64,000 nucleotides of DNA from Achromobacter kerstersii (GCF_902859595.1 NZ_CADIJQ010000007.1:298019-362018); one strand, 5' to 3'. Numbered from the stretch's first letter, positions 8,423-16,540 are shown. The notes: generated by a model from the letters alone, not told the origin. Numbers and translations: made by a program.

Positions 8423-9158
8423 ACAAACCGTGCTGATCGACGCCGAACACGCGAGCCTGCTCGCGCCGGGCGTCGCGTTTGATGACCGGATGAAAGTCCT
8501 GCACGCCGGGGACCCCGCGACCGCCGTGGCGTCGCTGCTGGGCGTCGTCGAGCGGCGCGGGCCGCGCTGGCGCAATCGTTTGAACGTGTGGCTGGGGTAC
8601 CCCTGGTTTCATGGCCAGTTGCTGGCCTGGCAGCCGGGTTTGAAGGGAGGCGACAGCCACTGGTGCAACTATGCGCAGGCCTTGCTGCGTGAGCGCGGTA
8701 TTACGGGCTCGCTGCGCGTGCGCCTGGGGGCCGCGCGTTACGGTCAGGCACGCCTGGCCTTCGCGGCCGACGCCACGATGCTGGATGCGCTGGAGCGCAA
8801 AGTGGGCGAGCAGGGCTGGACGGTAGCGGGATGCCGCGACGTGCTGTCAGCCAGCGTGCAACGCTTTCGCGGCGCGCTCAGCCATGCCGGCCAATGCCTG
8901 GTGCTGGCCGAGCGTACGGCGATGACCTGTTTGTGGCAGTCCGAGCAGGGTTGGCAAGACATGATCACGTTGCAGATGTCGCCTGGGCAATCCGCCGATG
9001 CGGGCATTGCCGCCGCGCAAGCGCTTTGCGCCCGCACGACCCCGGCGCAATACGGCTGGGTATCGACCCTTTCCCCGCAGCAGCTTCCTCCCGCGGCGAA
9101 AGCGCGCTGGCTGGGCTTTCCGCATGCAATGTTAGCGGAGCGCACATGGCCGGCTTGA
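8403..9158 (+). CDS. Secretion-operon protein in PilM/GspL position, function unproven
   Basis: A 251-residue protein I do not recognise by motif. GTG 8403 is chosen because a perfect AGGAGG lies 6 bases upstream; the gene overlaps the gspE stop by 20 bases. No membrane helix or signal peptide is evident, so it is probably cytoplasmic. By position, followed by a bitopic, a second bitopic, a PilP-like and a secretin gene, it sits where PilM, MshI or the cytoplasmic half of GspL would be, and its mixed alpha/beta composition (FDDRMKVLH, VRLGAARYGQARLAF) is compatible with an actin-like/PilM fold. Clear ATP-binding motifs are missing. The role as inner-membrane platform adaptor is an inference from gene order. 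Confidence 0.7.
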   Translation: MLSLWNEQTVLIDAEHASLLAPGVAFDDRMKVLHAGDPATAVASLLGVVERRGPRWRNRLNVWLGYPWFHGQLLAWQPGLKGGDSHWCNYAQALLRERGITGSLRVRLGAARYGQARLAFAADATMLDALERKVGEQGWTVAGCRDVLSASVQRFRGALSHAGQCLVLAERTAMTCLWQSEQGWQDMITLQMSPGQSADAGIAAAQALCARTTPAQYGWVSTLSPQQLPPAAKARWLGFPHAMLAERTWPA

Positions 9159-9676
9159 ATAGAAACACGCCCGACTTCGGCAAGCGCAAGACCGCGAATC
9201 CGCTCGCGATCGCGGCGGTGCTGCTGCTCTTGGCCGTCGGCTTGCTGAGTGCCTGGCGCGAATGGGATGTGGCGGCGCTGCGCAGCGAAGTGACCCAGCT
9301 GGATGACCGGCTTGCCAACCAACGCATGCTGCATGAGCGCGAGTTGCGCCGCATGCAGGCGCAGTCGCCCGAAGAACGAAAGGTGGATGCCTTGTTGTCG
9401 GCGCAAAGCGCCGAAGACCGGCTGCGGCCGAAGTTGCTGCGCGCAATTGAGGCGGCCTGGGCGCCGCGGATTGCGGTCATGAACCTGAAGATTGAATTGG
9501 CGGGAAAGGCCGCGTCGTTGGAACTCATGACCGCGGATCTGAGCGAGATCTTTGCGTTCGCCGCGCGCATGAACGAACCCGAATCGGGCATGCGCGCCAC
9601 GGTGATGCGCCATGGCATCAAGTCGGGCGATCCTAACCTGGCCACGATGGCCACCGTACGGGTGGAGCTGCGATGA
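9146..9676 (+). CDS. Bitopic membrane protein, PilN/GspL-C-like
   Basis: 176 residues with a short cytoplasmic basic stretch, one hydrophobic helix (PLAIAAVLLLLAVGLLSAW, residues about 21-39), then a heptad-like segment rich in E, R and Q (about 45-80) and a small C-terminal alpha/beta domain. This layout is that of PilN/MshI-type inner-membrane proteins. It overlaps the preceding gene by 13 bases, and the next gene overlaps its stop by 4. Predicted to form the alignment subcomplex with the neighbouring products; assigned from topology and order rather than sequence signature. Confidence 0.7.
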   Translation: MAGLNRNTPDFGKRKTANPLAIAAVLLLLAVGLLSAWREWDVAALRSEVTQLDDRLANQRMLHERELRRMQAQSPEERKVDALLSAQSAEDRLRPKLLRAIEAAWAPRIAVMNLKIELAGKAASLELMTADLSEIFAFAARMNEPESGMRATVMRHGIKSGDPNLATMATVRVELR

Positions 9677-10245
9677 ATGCCTTTCGATCACTCAAGTTGC
9701 GTGTTGCCGCCATGCGGCAGGGCAATGGACTGGCATGGCTGCGCTGGCATGGGCAGCGCTGTGCGGAGCGCCTGGGCCGCGGCGGCATGTTGGCCCTGGC
9801 CGCTGCGCTTGTCTTGCTCGCCCACTTCATTGTGGTGCTTTGGCCAGAGAAGAACGAACTGCAGAACCGGGCCATGGAAATGTATGGGGAACTGCACGCG
9901 TGCAGCCCGTCGATCGAGCCGCCTGGCAATGACATGACTGCGCTGCGCGTGCAGATGCGGCTGGACCCCGACCAGCGCAAGCTGGAAATCATGGGTGAGC
10001 TGCTGCGCGCGGGCCTGCTGCTGGTGGATATTCAGTATCAGGGCGAAGACACCATTCAGGGCCGGCTGCGCCGCACATCGCTGGATATTACGGCCATCGG
10101 TTCGTACCAGGACGTGTCCACGGGGCTGCGCAAGCTGGCCGAGCATCCGCTGCTGCGCCTGGAGTCGCTGGCGCTGGACAGGCAGAGGCCGGAAAACATG
10201 CTGGTCAACATAAAGATGCGCTTGAGCATGTTGGGAGTCGTGTAA
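9673..10245 (+). CDS. Bitopic membrane protein, PilO/GspM-like
   Basis: 190 residues: a basic N-terminus of about 38 residues, one hydrophobic helix (MLALAAALVLLAHFIVVLW, about 39-57), then a periplasmic alpha/beta region that looks like the ferredoxin-like fold of PilO/GspM (repeated strand-helix pattern with DITAIGSYQDVSTGLRKLAE near 135-155). The start overlaps the stop of the previous gene (ATGA), and its stop touches the next start (TAATG), so expression is tightly coupled. Family assignment is from topology, size and position. Confidence 0.72.
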   Translation: MNAFRSLKLRVAAMRQGNGLAWLRWHGQRCAERLGRGGMLALAAALVLLAHFIVVLWPEKNELQNRAMEMYGELHACSPSIEPPGNDMTALRVQMRLDPDQRKLEIMGELLRAGLLLVDIQYQGEDTIQGRLRRTSLDITAIGSYQDVSTGLRKLAEHPLLRLESLALDRQRPENMLVNIKMRLSMLGVV

Positions 10246-10949
10246 TGAAGCGCCTGATGAGAGTCACATTGGGAGCGATGCTGCTGGCCGCCGCGACGTC
10301 GGCAGCCAGCAATGACGCGGCCAGCAATGAAGACGTGGTGAACGAAGCTGCTGTGATTGACGCAGTCGTCAATGAAGCAGCCGGCGGTGACGCAATCGGC
10401 AGTGACGCAGCCGCCGATGAAGCAGCCGGCGATGAAGCAGTCGTCAATGAAGTAACCGCCGATGAAGCAATCGGCAATGACGCAACCGCCAATGAAGCAC
10501 CCGCAGATGCAGCCGTCGGTTCTGAGGACGCCCGCGTTGAGGAACCCGCGATCCCGCAAGAAGTCGACCTGTTTCCGTCGCAGCCTTGGGCGTCGCTAGT
10601 GGGCGGCAATGCGCCGCAAGCGCCAAACGGCGCGCCCGGTTCGGACACGTCGCAGGCGGCGGAACCAGATGCCTTGGCGCCGGAACAGGCCAAGGGTGAG
10701 CCGGAGCTTGTGCGGGTTCCCATTCATGCCGTCGGTGAGTGGATCGATGACGCGCACCGCATTGTCGTGCTGGAGAGTCAGGGCCAAACCTATCTGCTCT
10801 GCCAGCGTTGCAGCATCGCCGACGCCTTGCGGCCGGGCGACACGGTTGCGCAGCAGTACCAATTCAAGGCATTGGAGCCCTCGCGCGCGGTGCTGATCGA
10901 CCCGAAAGGGCGAGAACAACACGTCGACCTGGCGCCCTTGGCGCAGTAG
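10245..10949 (+). CDS. Exported PilP/MshK-like protein with acidic pentapeptide repeats
   Basis: 234 residues. A signal-like N-terminus (residues 1-21) is followed by a remarkable low-complexity tract of about 15 pentapeptides (residues 23-97), consensus (N/D)-(E/D)-A-x-x, strongly acidic. The C-terminal 90 residues contain a compact beta-rich segment (EWIDDAHRIVVLESQGQTYL, then LRPGDTVAQQYQFKALEPSRAVL) resembling PilP/GspC homology regions, which dock onto the secretin N-domains. Its position just before the secretin gene supports this role. The acidic tract would then be a flexible periplasmic spacer linking inner membrane and secretin. Confidence 0.68.
   Translation: MKRLMRVTLGAMLLAAATSAASNDAASNEDVVNEAAVIDAVVNEAAGGDAIGSDAAADEAAGDEAVVNEVTADEAIGNDATANEAPADAAVGSEDARVEEPAIPQEVDLFPSQPWASLVGGNAPQAPNGAPGSDTSQAAEPDALAPEQAKGEPELVRVPIHAVGEWIDDAHRIVVLESQGQTYLLCQRCSIADALRPGDTVAQQYQFKALEPSRAVLIDPKGREQHVDLAPLAQ
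10311..10535 (+). repeat. 15-bp coding repeat encoding acidic pentapeptides
   Basis: About 15 imperfect copies of a 15-base unit resembling GATGAAGCAGCCGGC. The unit is a multiple of three, so gain or loss of copies keeps the reading frame and would change only spacer length. Confidence 0.8.
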
Positions 10950-11009
10950 ACCCGGCGCCTGCGGGCGCACGCCGCCCATGGCTGGCGTCACGTCAAATTA
11001 GGAAAGAAA

Positions 11010-12857
11010 ATGATGAGCTTCAAACCTGCCGCACTGGCGGTTTCACTGACCGTCGCGCTTAGCGGTTGCGCGGCGCCCGAGTCATTCAAGCGGGCGCTGG
11101 GCGCATCGCCACCCCCGACCGCCTCCGAGCGTCTGGCCGCTGGCCGCGCACAACTGGCCAACAATCCCAACGACATCGAAGCGAACAAGAACGTGGTCCG
11201 CGACGACATCGCCGTGGCGCGCGAGATCCTGCAACGTGTGCGCGTGAAGATGGAAGCGGGCGACGAGCAGGAAGCGTTGGAAGAGGTGCGCGAACTGCTG
11301 GCGATGAACCCGGGCAACATGCGCGGGCAACAGTTGAAGGCGCAGCTGGAGCAGCGTATCCATCTGAAAGAAGAGCTGGCCGAGGCCGCCGCCATGCAGC
11401 ACGACCGTCCGGCCGAAGCGCTGTACAAGGTCAACCGCATCCTGCAAGAGCAGCCGGGCTATGCGCAGGCCGAAGCGTTGCGCAACCAGATGCAGCGCCG
11501 TGATGCGGGGCGCAACGCTGCCCGGCCCAGGCTGGCTGACGCCATGCGCAAGCCGGTGTCGCTGAACTTCAAGTCGCAGCCCATTGTGCAGATTCTGGAC
11601 GCGATCTCGCTGGCGGCCGGCGTGGACTTTGTGCTGGACCCGGACGTGCAGACGACCATGCCGGCCAGCATCATGGCCCGGCAGACCACGGCGGAAGACG
11701 CGATCAACCTGCTGTTGCGCACCAATCAGCTGGAAAAGAAGGTGCTGGACCAGCACAGCCTCTTGATTTACCCGGCGCGCGCAGACAAGGAAAAGGAATA
11801 CCGCGAGCTCATGGTGCGCGTGTTCTACCTGGATCAGGCAAACGCGACGCATGTGCTGGCGGCCTTGCGGCAGATCAGCGCGCCGAAGAATGTGCATCTG
11901 GATGAGCGCGCCAACGCGGTGCTGGTGCGCGACACGCCAGAAGTCATGGCGGTGGTGGAGCGGGTGGTGGCGGCGCTGGACATCGCGCAGTCGGAAGTGA
12001 CGATGGACGTGCAAGTCCTGGAAGTGAACGCCAATGACGAGCTGGAAGTCGGCGTTGACTACCCCAGCGATCTACGCTTTTCGATTCTGCCGCAAGGCGA
12101 AAGCGGCAGGGTCACCGTGCGCGACCTGCTGAACCTGAACCAGGGCAAGGTCGGCGTGGGCAGCCGCAATGATCTTTCTGTGGCGCTGAACATGCTGCAA
12201 AAGCGGGGCAAGACGAAGGTGCTTGCCAATCCGAAGATCCGGGTGCGCAACATGGAGAAGGCCAGCATCAAGATCGGCGAAAAGGTGCCGGTGGTGACGA
12301 CGACGAACGCCAACGGCGTGGTGACGGAATCGGTGAACTATCAGGATGTGGGTTTGATCCTGCAAGTGGAACCGCGCATCAGCCTGAGCAACGAAGTCAG
12401 CGTCAAGGTCAGCATGGAAGTCAGCAACCTCAAGGGTGAGGTCAAGACGGCGGGCGGCGGCATCGTCTACCCGATGAGCACCCGTAACGCTGAAACGGTG
12501 ATGACCGCACGCGATGGTGAAACCCAGGTGCTGGCCGGCCTGGTGAACCAGCAGCAGACGCGCAGCAGCAGCGGCTTGCCGGGCCTGAGCGTGATGGGAT
12601 GGCTGGGCAGCCTGTTCGGCGGCCAGAAGAAGACGGATCAAACCACCGAGATCGTCTTGCTGCTGACACCCCACATCGAACGTTCGATGGCGCTGCCGTC
12701 GGCCTCCGACAGCTACTTCCCGTCGGGCACGGAGTCGCGCGTTACGGTGGTTCCGATGACGACGCAAGCCCCGGCGCCCGCACCGGCGGCGCCGGCTGCG
12801 GCGGCGGGTGAAGCGTCCCCGGCGCTGGATGCGGCGCTGGCGAAGCCGCCGTTCTAA
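11010..12857 (+). CDS. gspD: Lipoprotein secretin of a type II secretion/pilus-like system
   Basis: Outer-membrane secretin ring subunit, 615 residues. The N-terminus is a lipoprotein signal with lipobox LSGC (Cys near residue 20), so it is a liposecretin that could reach the outer membrane through Lol without a separate pilotin, as described for Pseudomonas HxcQ. Residues about 35-160 form a helical TPR-like region, about 185-250 an STN/N0 domain, about 265-340 an N1-type domain, and about 350-560 the secretin beta-barrel domain with its VPVVTTT, VNYQDVGLILQVEP and VLAGLVNQQQ signatures and the final TEIVLLLTPHI. An AGGAAAG ribosome site precedes the ATGATG; either ATG may serve. Confidence 0.93.
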   Translation: MMSFKPAALAVSLTVALSGCAAPESFKRALGASPPPTASERLAAGRAQLANNPNDIEANKNVVRDDIAVAREILQRVRVKMEAGDEQEALEEVRELLAMNPGNMRGQQLKAQLEQRIHLKEELAEAAAMQHDRPAEALYKVNRILQEQPGYAQAEALRNQMQRRDAGRNAARPRLADAMRKPVSLNFKSQPIVQILDAISLAAGVDFVLDPDVQTTMPASIMARQTTAEDAINLLLRTNQLEKKVLDQHSLLIYPARADKEKEYRELMVRVFYLDQANATHVLAALRQISAPKNVHLDERANAVLVRDTPEVMAVVERVVAALDIAQSEVTMDVQVLEVNANDELEVGVDYPSDLRFSILPQGESGRVTVRDLLNLNQGKVGVGSRNDLSVALNMLQKRGKTKVLANPKIRVRNMEKASIKIGEKVPVVTTTNANGVVTESVNYQDVGLILQVEPRISLSNEVSVKVSMEVSNLKGEVKTAGGGIVYPMSTRNAETVMTARDGETQVLAGLVNQQQTRSSSGLPGLSVMGWLGSLFGGQKKTDQTTEIVLLLTPHIERSMALPSASDSYFPSGTESRVTVVPMTTQAPAPAPAAPAAAAGEASPALDAALAKPPF

Positions 12858-12866
12858 GGCGCCAGC

Positions 12867-13343
12867 ATGCGTAAGCAATCCGGGTTCACGTTGATCGAGA
12901 TGCTGGCGGCAATGACGTTGCTGGCCTTGCTGCTGAGCGTGGCGGTGCCGTTCTCGGCGCTGGTGAAGCAGCGCGCCAAGGAAACCGAACTGCGCCACAG
13001 CCTGCAAGTCATCCGAAACGCAATTGACGCCTATTACCAGGCCAGCCGCGAAGGCAAGATCGAGAAGTCGGTGGACCGCAGTGGTTACCCGCCTGATCTC
13101 GACAGCCTGGTCAAAGGGGTGCAGGACAAGACAGACCCCAATGGCGGCAACATTTACTTCCTGCGCCGCCTGCCCGCGGACCCCATGTGCGAACACTGCG
13201 AGGGACGCGCGGCGGCCGACACCTGGGACACGCGCAGTTATGACAGTTCGGCGGAATCTTTTTCGTCGGGCCGAGATGTATTTGATGTGCGGTCCAAGAA
13301 CCGCCGAGAGGGTATCAATGGCATTCCATACACGGCGTGGTAG
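12867..13343 (+). CDS. Pseudopilin, GspG/PulG-like (second)
   Basis: 158 residues with a canonical prepilin signal (SG followed by FTLIEMLAAMTLLALLLSVAVP, Glu at +5). The C-terminal part has GspG-like periplasmic features, including a YPPDLDSLVKG helix end, a two-cysteine MCEHCEG loop that could form a disulfide, and a final NGIPYTAW. It follows the secretin gene by 9 bases and its 3' end overlaps the next pseudopilin start. Probably a minor pseudopilin. Confidence 0.88.
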   Translation: MRKQSGFTLIEMLAAMTLLALLLSVAVPFSALVKQRAKETELRHSLQVIRNAIDAYYQASREGKIEKSVDRSGYPPDLDSLVKGVQDKTDPNGGNIYFLRRLPADPMCEHCEGRAAADTWDTRSYDSSAESFSSGRDVFDVRSKNRREGINGIPYTAW

Positions 13344-13707
13344 GCGCGCATGCGCCGGCTTCACACTGATCGAGCTGCTGGCCGTCATGGCCATCATCGG
13401 CGCGTTGATGTCGCTGGTTGCTCCGTCATTCCTGAAAAGCAACGACCGCGCACGCGAAACCGTGCTGCGGCACAACCTGCAGGCGATCCGGCATGCGCTG
13501 GACGACTACCGCGCGGATCATGGCGGCAATCCGGACACGCTGGAAGCGCTGGTCTCTGCCCGCTATCTGCGCGAGTTGCCGATGGACCCGGTTACGGGTC
13601 GGCGTGATAGCTGGCAGCCGCAGCGTGGGGAAGAGAGCGGGGTGAATGACGTGATCAGCGGCGCCAAGGGCACCGGCCTGGATGGGCTTGATTATGCAAG
13701 CTGGTAG
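13318..13707 (+). CDS. Pseudopilin, GspG/PulG-like (third)
   Basis: 129 residues: a basic leader, then AG and FTLIELLAVMAIIGALMSLVAP with Glu at +5, so it is a prepilin-peptidase substrate. The C-terminal half has the PulG-type YLRELPMDPVTG and a closing GLDGLDYASW, very like its upstream neighbour, suggesting tandem duplication. ATG 13318 follows a GAGAGGG site; it overlaps the previous gene by 26 bases. A longer in-frame extension upstream would lie wholly within the previous gene and is rejected. Confidence 0.86.
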   Translation: MAFHTRRGRRACAGFTLIELLAVMAIIGALMSLVAPSFLKSNDRARETVLRHNLQAIRHALDDYRADHGGNPDTLEALVSARYLRELPMDPVTGRRDSWQPQRGEESGVNDVISGAKGTGLDGLDYASW

Positions 13708-14167
13708 GCGCGGCGGCGCGCGTGAGGAAGGCTCGGCGTACCTGGCGATCTTGATGCTGGTGCTGGCCGTGTCCACCGGCCTGGCTGCGGTGGCGCAGCC
13801 CTGGCATACGAAGAAGCTGCGCGAACAAGAGGCGGAATTACTGTTCATCGGCAAACAGTTTCAGCGGGCCTTGGCGTCTTACTACCGGTCAGGCACGGCG
13901 CCCGCCTATCCGAAGACGATGGAGGCGCTGCTCAAGGACGACCGGGTGTCGTTCACGCGACGGCATTTGCGCCGTGTGTACACGGACCCGATCACGGGCA
14001 GCCAGGAATGGGGCATCGTCAAATCGCCAGACGGAGGAATCATGGGCGTGTACAGCCTGTCGGAACGCGCGCCGCTCAAGCAGGATGGCTTTGATGCGGA
14101 ACTTGGGGACTTGTCGGGCAAGTCCAGTTATCAGGACTGGAAGTTTGTTTTCTTCGACGCAATGTGA
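13682..14167 (+). CDS. Degenerate pseudopilin-like protein
   Basis: 161 residues. The N-terminal hydrophobic helix (GSAYLAILMLVLAVSTGLAAVA) replaces the usual FTLxE signature and has no Glu at +5. The rest (KLREQEAELLFIGKQFQRAL, then RHLRRVYTDPITG and GGIMGVYS) belongs to a family regularly found at the end of accessory type II loci in Burkholderiales. Lack of Glu at +5 recalls the tip pseudopilin GspK. ATG 13682 overlaps the previous gene; ATG 13694 is an equally possible start. It is the last gene of the secretion operon. Confidence 0.78.
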   Translation: MGLIMQAGRRGGAREEGSAYLAILMLVLAVSTGLAAVAQPWHTKKLREQEAELLFIGKQFQRALASYYRSGTAPAYPKTMEALLKDDRVSFTRRHLRRVYTDPITGSQEWGIVKSPDGGIMGVYSLSERAPLKQDGFDAELGDLSGKSSYQDWKFVFFDAM

Positions 14168-14487
14168 TCGTTGGGGGGAACTCCATGCGGAGAGGGAGGT
14201 CTTGATAAAGCGCCAGGAAATCAAGGGCCAGGAAATCAAGCGCTAGGGAATCAAGCACCTGGGGGTCAAGCATCCCGGTTCGCGTGAACAGATGGCCAGA
14301 ACACAGATAGTCAAAAGATTGCGAATTTTCGTCAGATTTTGATAATTGTCTTGCGCCTATTTTCTTTGAGAAAGTTCTTATTGTTGCTGCTATCCCTGCA
14401 TGAAATCATTCTTCCGGGGTATCAAATGTGATTGCCGGAATAGAAAAATAGTCATTCGGGAATTGCCGCCAATAGGAAATCTACTGA
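14168..14487. other. Intergenic region between secretion operon and two-component system
   Basis: 320 bases. The left part holds a 15-bp tandem repeat (14212-14271). The right part (about 14320-14487) is distinctly AT-rich compared with its surroundings and is the likely promoter region of the response-regulator/kinase pair; it includes a small palindrome TTTCT-TTG-AGAAA near 14360. No terminator with a T-run was found after the pseudopilin gene, so some read-through into the regulatory genes is possible. Confidence 0.6.
14212..14271. repeat. 15-bp tandem repeat, 4 copies
   Basis: Four contiguous units, the first two GCCAGGAAATCAAGG and GCCAGGAAATCAAGC, the last two more diverged. It begins 45 bases after the stop of the last pseudopilin gene. 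Confidence 0.85.
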
Positions 14488-15174
14488 ATGATCGTCGCGA
14501 TTCTCGAAGACTCTCCCGCTCAGGTTGAGTGGGTTACCAAGCTGCTGCAACGCCATGGCCATCAGGTCTACACACGAGGCGATGGCGACAGCTTTATCGC
14601 CTTGCTGAAAACGCAGCCGGCTGACGTCGTGCTGTTGGACTGGGAAGTGCCGGGCGCCTCCGGCATGGCCGTGCTGAAGTGGGCGCGCAGCAATATGTCG
14701 CCCAAGCTGCCCATCCTGATGGTGACCCAGCGCGACGACGAAGAAAGCATCGTTCAGGCGTTGAACCAGGGCGCTGATGACTACCTGCAAAAGCCCGTGC
14801 GTGAACGCGAACTGCTGGCGCGCATGACTGCGCAGTTGCGCAAGTCGCAACGGGACGAAGCCAATAGCGCGCTATTCCAGGTGGGGCACTTCGCCTTCAA
14901 CCTGGAAGCCAAAACCGTCACCGTCGATGGGCGTCCCGTTAACTTGCCGACGCGTGAATTTGATTTGGCCACGCTGTTGTTCAGGAACCCCGGACGCATC
15001 ATCACCAAAGATGCGCTCAGCAAACACATCTGGGGCACGGCTGATCGCAAGTACGACGCCAGCTTGGCGACTTACGTCAGCAATCTGCGCTCGTCGCTCG
15101 GCCTGCGCTCGCGTAATGGCTACGTGATCGCCACCGTCTACAACTACGGCTATCGCTTGGAACGCATGCATTGA
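14488..15174 (+). CDS. OmpR-family response regulator
   Basis: 228 residues: receiver domain (1-120) with acidic pocket E7-D8, phospho-acceptor D51 in VVLLDWEVPG and the conserved Lys in YLQKPV, followed by a winged-helix Trans_reg_C DNA-binding domain (about 130-225; LPTREFDLATLLFRNPGRIITKDAL). It should act as a DNA-binding regulator phosphorylated by the kinase encoded next. Placed between the secretion operon and the chitin-directed effectors, it is the obvious candidate regulator of both. The WEVPG/SGMAVLKW variant of the receiver is seen in a subgroup often annotated as pilus or virulence regulators, but the target genes are inference. Confidence 0.92.
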   Translation: MIVAILEDSPAQVEWVTKLLQRHGHQVYTRGDGDSFIALLKTQPADVVLLDWEVPGASGMAVLKWARSNMSPKLPILMVTQRDDEESIVQALNQGADDYLQKPVRERELLARMTAQLRKSQRDEANSALFQVGHFAFNLEAKTVTVDGRPVNLPTREFDLATLLFRNPGRIITKDALSKHIWGTADRKYDASLATYVSNLRSSLGLRSRNGYVIATVYNYGYRLERMH

Positions 15175-15237
15175 TTCGCGGGCCGTCTTTACGGCTTTGC
15201 TGAGTGTTCAGCCACGGTGGCCGTGGCATCTGTGTTT

Positions 15238-15248
15238 CCCCCCCCCCC
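15238..15248. repeat. Homopolymeric C tract (11 C)
   Basis: An uninterrupted run of 11 C bases in the 151-base gap between the response-regulator stop and the kinase start, 77 bases before the kinase ATG. Such tracts are slippage-prone. Confidence 0.9.
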
Positions 15249-15325
15249 TTCTGACTTGCCGCTTTCGCGCCGCCGGCTGATTTCCGCCGCGATTGCGCTC
15301 GCGTCTCCCTGTTCCCGAATCGACT

Positions 15326-16513
15326 ATGAAACTGTTACTTCAGCCTTTCCTGCGCTTGGGCGCGAAAAAGAACGATGCGCTGCTGTTTTGCAACCTGGGC
15401 ATCATCTTGCTGTGCTTCGCCATGCCCACGGGTGACCACCCCATCACCTCGGCCGCGCCGGGCGTGTGGGTGGACCTTGGCATTCTGGCCTGCCTGGCGC
15501 TGGTGTTCGTCATGTCGGGCCAATCGCGGCTGCGTCTTCGCGCCTTGGCGTGGTTGGTCGGCTTTTGGATTGTGGCGGCCGTGGTGGTGATCACCGCGCG
15601 CACCTGGACGCCGATGTTCGCACCGGTATGGGGTGGCGTGCTGGCCTATTGCTGTGTGGCGCGGTGGCGTTTTGAAGCGGCGCGATCGGCGCGCCGCAAG
15701 CGTGTTTTGAAGCAGGCGGTGGCAGCGGCGGATGCTGCCGCGCAGTCGCCCGCAGCCTGTCAGAAAGACACCGCGCGTGACCGCGAAGTGATGCTGCAAA
15801 TGATGCACGACCTGCGCAGCCCTTTGTCGACGGTGTTGGTGATGCTTGAAAAGCAAAGCGCGCAAAGCAATGACCCGCAGCAAGACGAGTTCGTGGACTC
15901 GGTGCGTGACCTGGTGCAGTACAGCTTGTCGGTGGCGCAAGACTGCATGTACGTGTCGCGCGCTGAACGCTTGGACAAGGCAAAATTTTTGCCCGTGTCG
16001 TTGCAAGATCTGGGGCGCGAAGCGGTGGATCAAACTGAACTTCTGGCCGAACGAAAGTGCATCGACATCCGTGTCCGCGAATGCTCGGAAACGATGTGGG
16101 TGGCGGGCGACTACTGCATGTTGTTGCGCGCGGTCGTGAATGTGCTGGATAACGCGATCAAGTATTCGGGCCCGTCTTCACGGATCACGTTGACGGTGCA
16201 GCGGCAAGGTGACATGGGCCGCATCTGCGTAGCGGATCAGGGCATCGGCATTCAGGACGTTGATGTGCCGAAGCTTTGCCAGGCGTTCTACCAGATTGAA
16301 TCCGATGGACGGCGCGGCGACGGCGTAGGCCTTGGGCTGTCGCTCGTCATGGCGGTGGCCGATGCGCACAGTGGAAATCTGTCGGTCGAATCGCGGCCGG
16401 AAGCAGGCAGCATTTTTTCGCTGACATTTCCATTGATGCACAAAGAATCGAACGAAAAAAAATGTGCGGCAAGGCGCGAGAAATTCAGTGCAAGCCTGCA
16501 TCCTGCCTCATGA
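15326..16513 (+). CDS. Membrane sensor histidine kinase
   Basis: 395 residues. Several hydrophobic helices fill residues about 18-115, with almost no periplasmic loop, so the input domain lies within or close to the membrane. A HisKA domain has H161 in the H-box MMHDLRSPLSTV. A HATPase domain shows the N-box NVLDNAIKYS, G1 VADQGIGI and G2 GVGLGLSLV. It is the cognate kinase for the preceding regulator by gene order. ATG 15326 is chosen; a TTG 33 bases upstream would add 11 residues. An in-frame TGA at 15278 shows that the coding region cannot reach back to the C tract. A bidirectional terminator follows immediately. Confidence 0.9.
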   Translation: MKLLLQPFLRLGAKKNDALLFCNLGIILLCFAMPTGDHPITSAAPGVWVDLGILACLALVFVMSGQSRLRLRALAWLVGFWIVAAVVVITARTWTPMFAPVWGGVLAYCCVARWRFEAARSARRKRVLKQAVAAADAAAQSPAACQKDTARDREVMLQMMHDLRSPLSTVLVMLEKQSAQSNDPQQDEFVDSVRDLVQYSLSVAQDCMYVSRAERLDKAKFLPVSLQDLGREAVDQTELLAERKCIDIRVRECSETMWVAGDYCMLLRAVVNVLDNAIKYSGPSSRITLTVQRQGDMGRICVADQGIGIQDVDVPKLCQAFYQIESDGRRGDGVGLGLSLVMAVADAHSGNLSVESRPEAGSIFSLTFPLMHKESNEKKCAARREKFSASLHPAS

Positions 16514-16540
16514 AAAAGCGCCTTTACGGCGCTTTTTTTT
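16513..16540. terminator. Intrinsic terminator after the histidine kinase gene
   Basis: AAAAAGCGCC, 4-base TTTA loop, GGCGC arm and a run of T; it overlaps the kinase stop codon and is symmetrical enough to work on both strands. Confidence 0.85.

Noticed and set aside
7004..8575. 523-residue minus-strand open frame opposite gspE
   Set aside because: Antisense shadow crossing the gspE/next-gene boundary; no motifs.
14076..14273. Small minus-strand ORF with LALDF repeats
   Set aside because: Product of the 15-bp tandem repeat read in antisense; no ribosome site and overlaps a real pseudopilin gene.
15238..15325. C tract as a frameshift switch inside the kinase gene
   Set aside because: An in-frame TGA at 15278 separates the tract from the kinase start, so tract length cannot alter the kinase protein.
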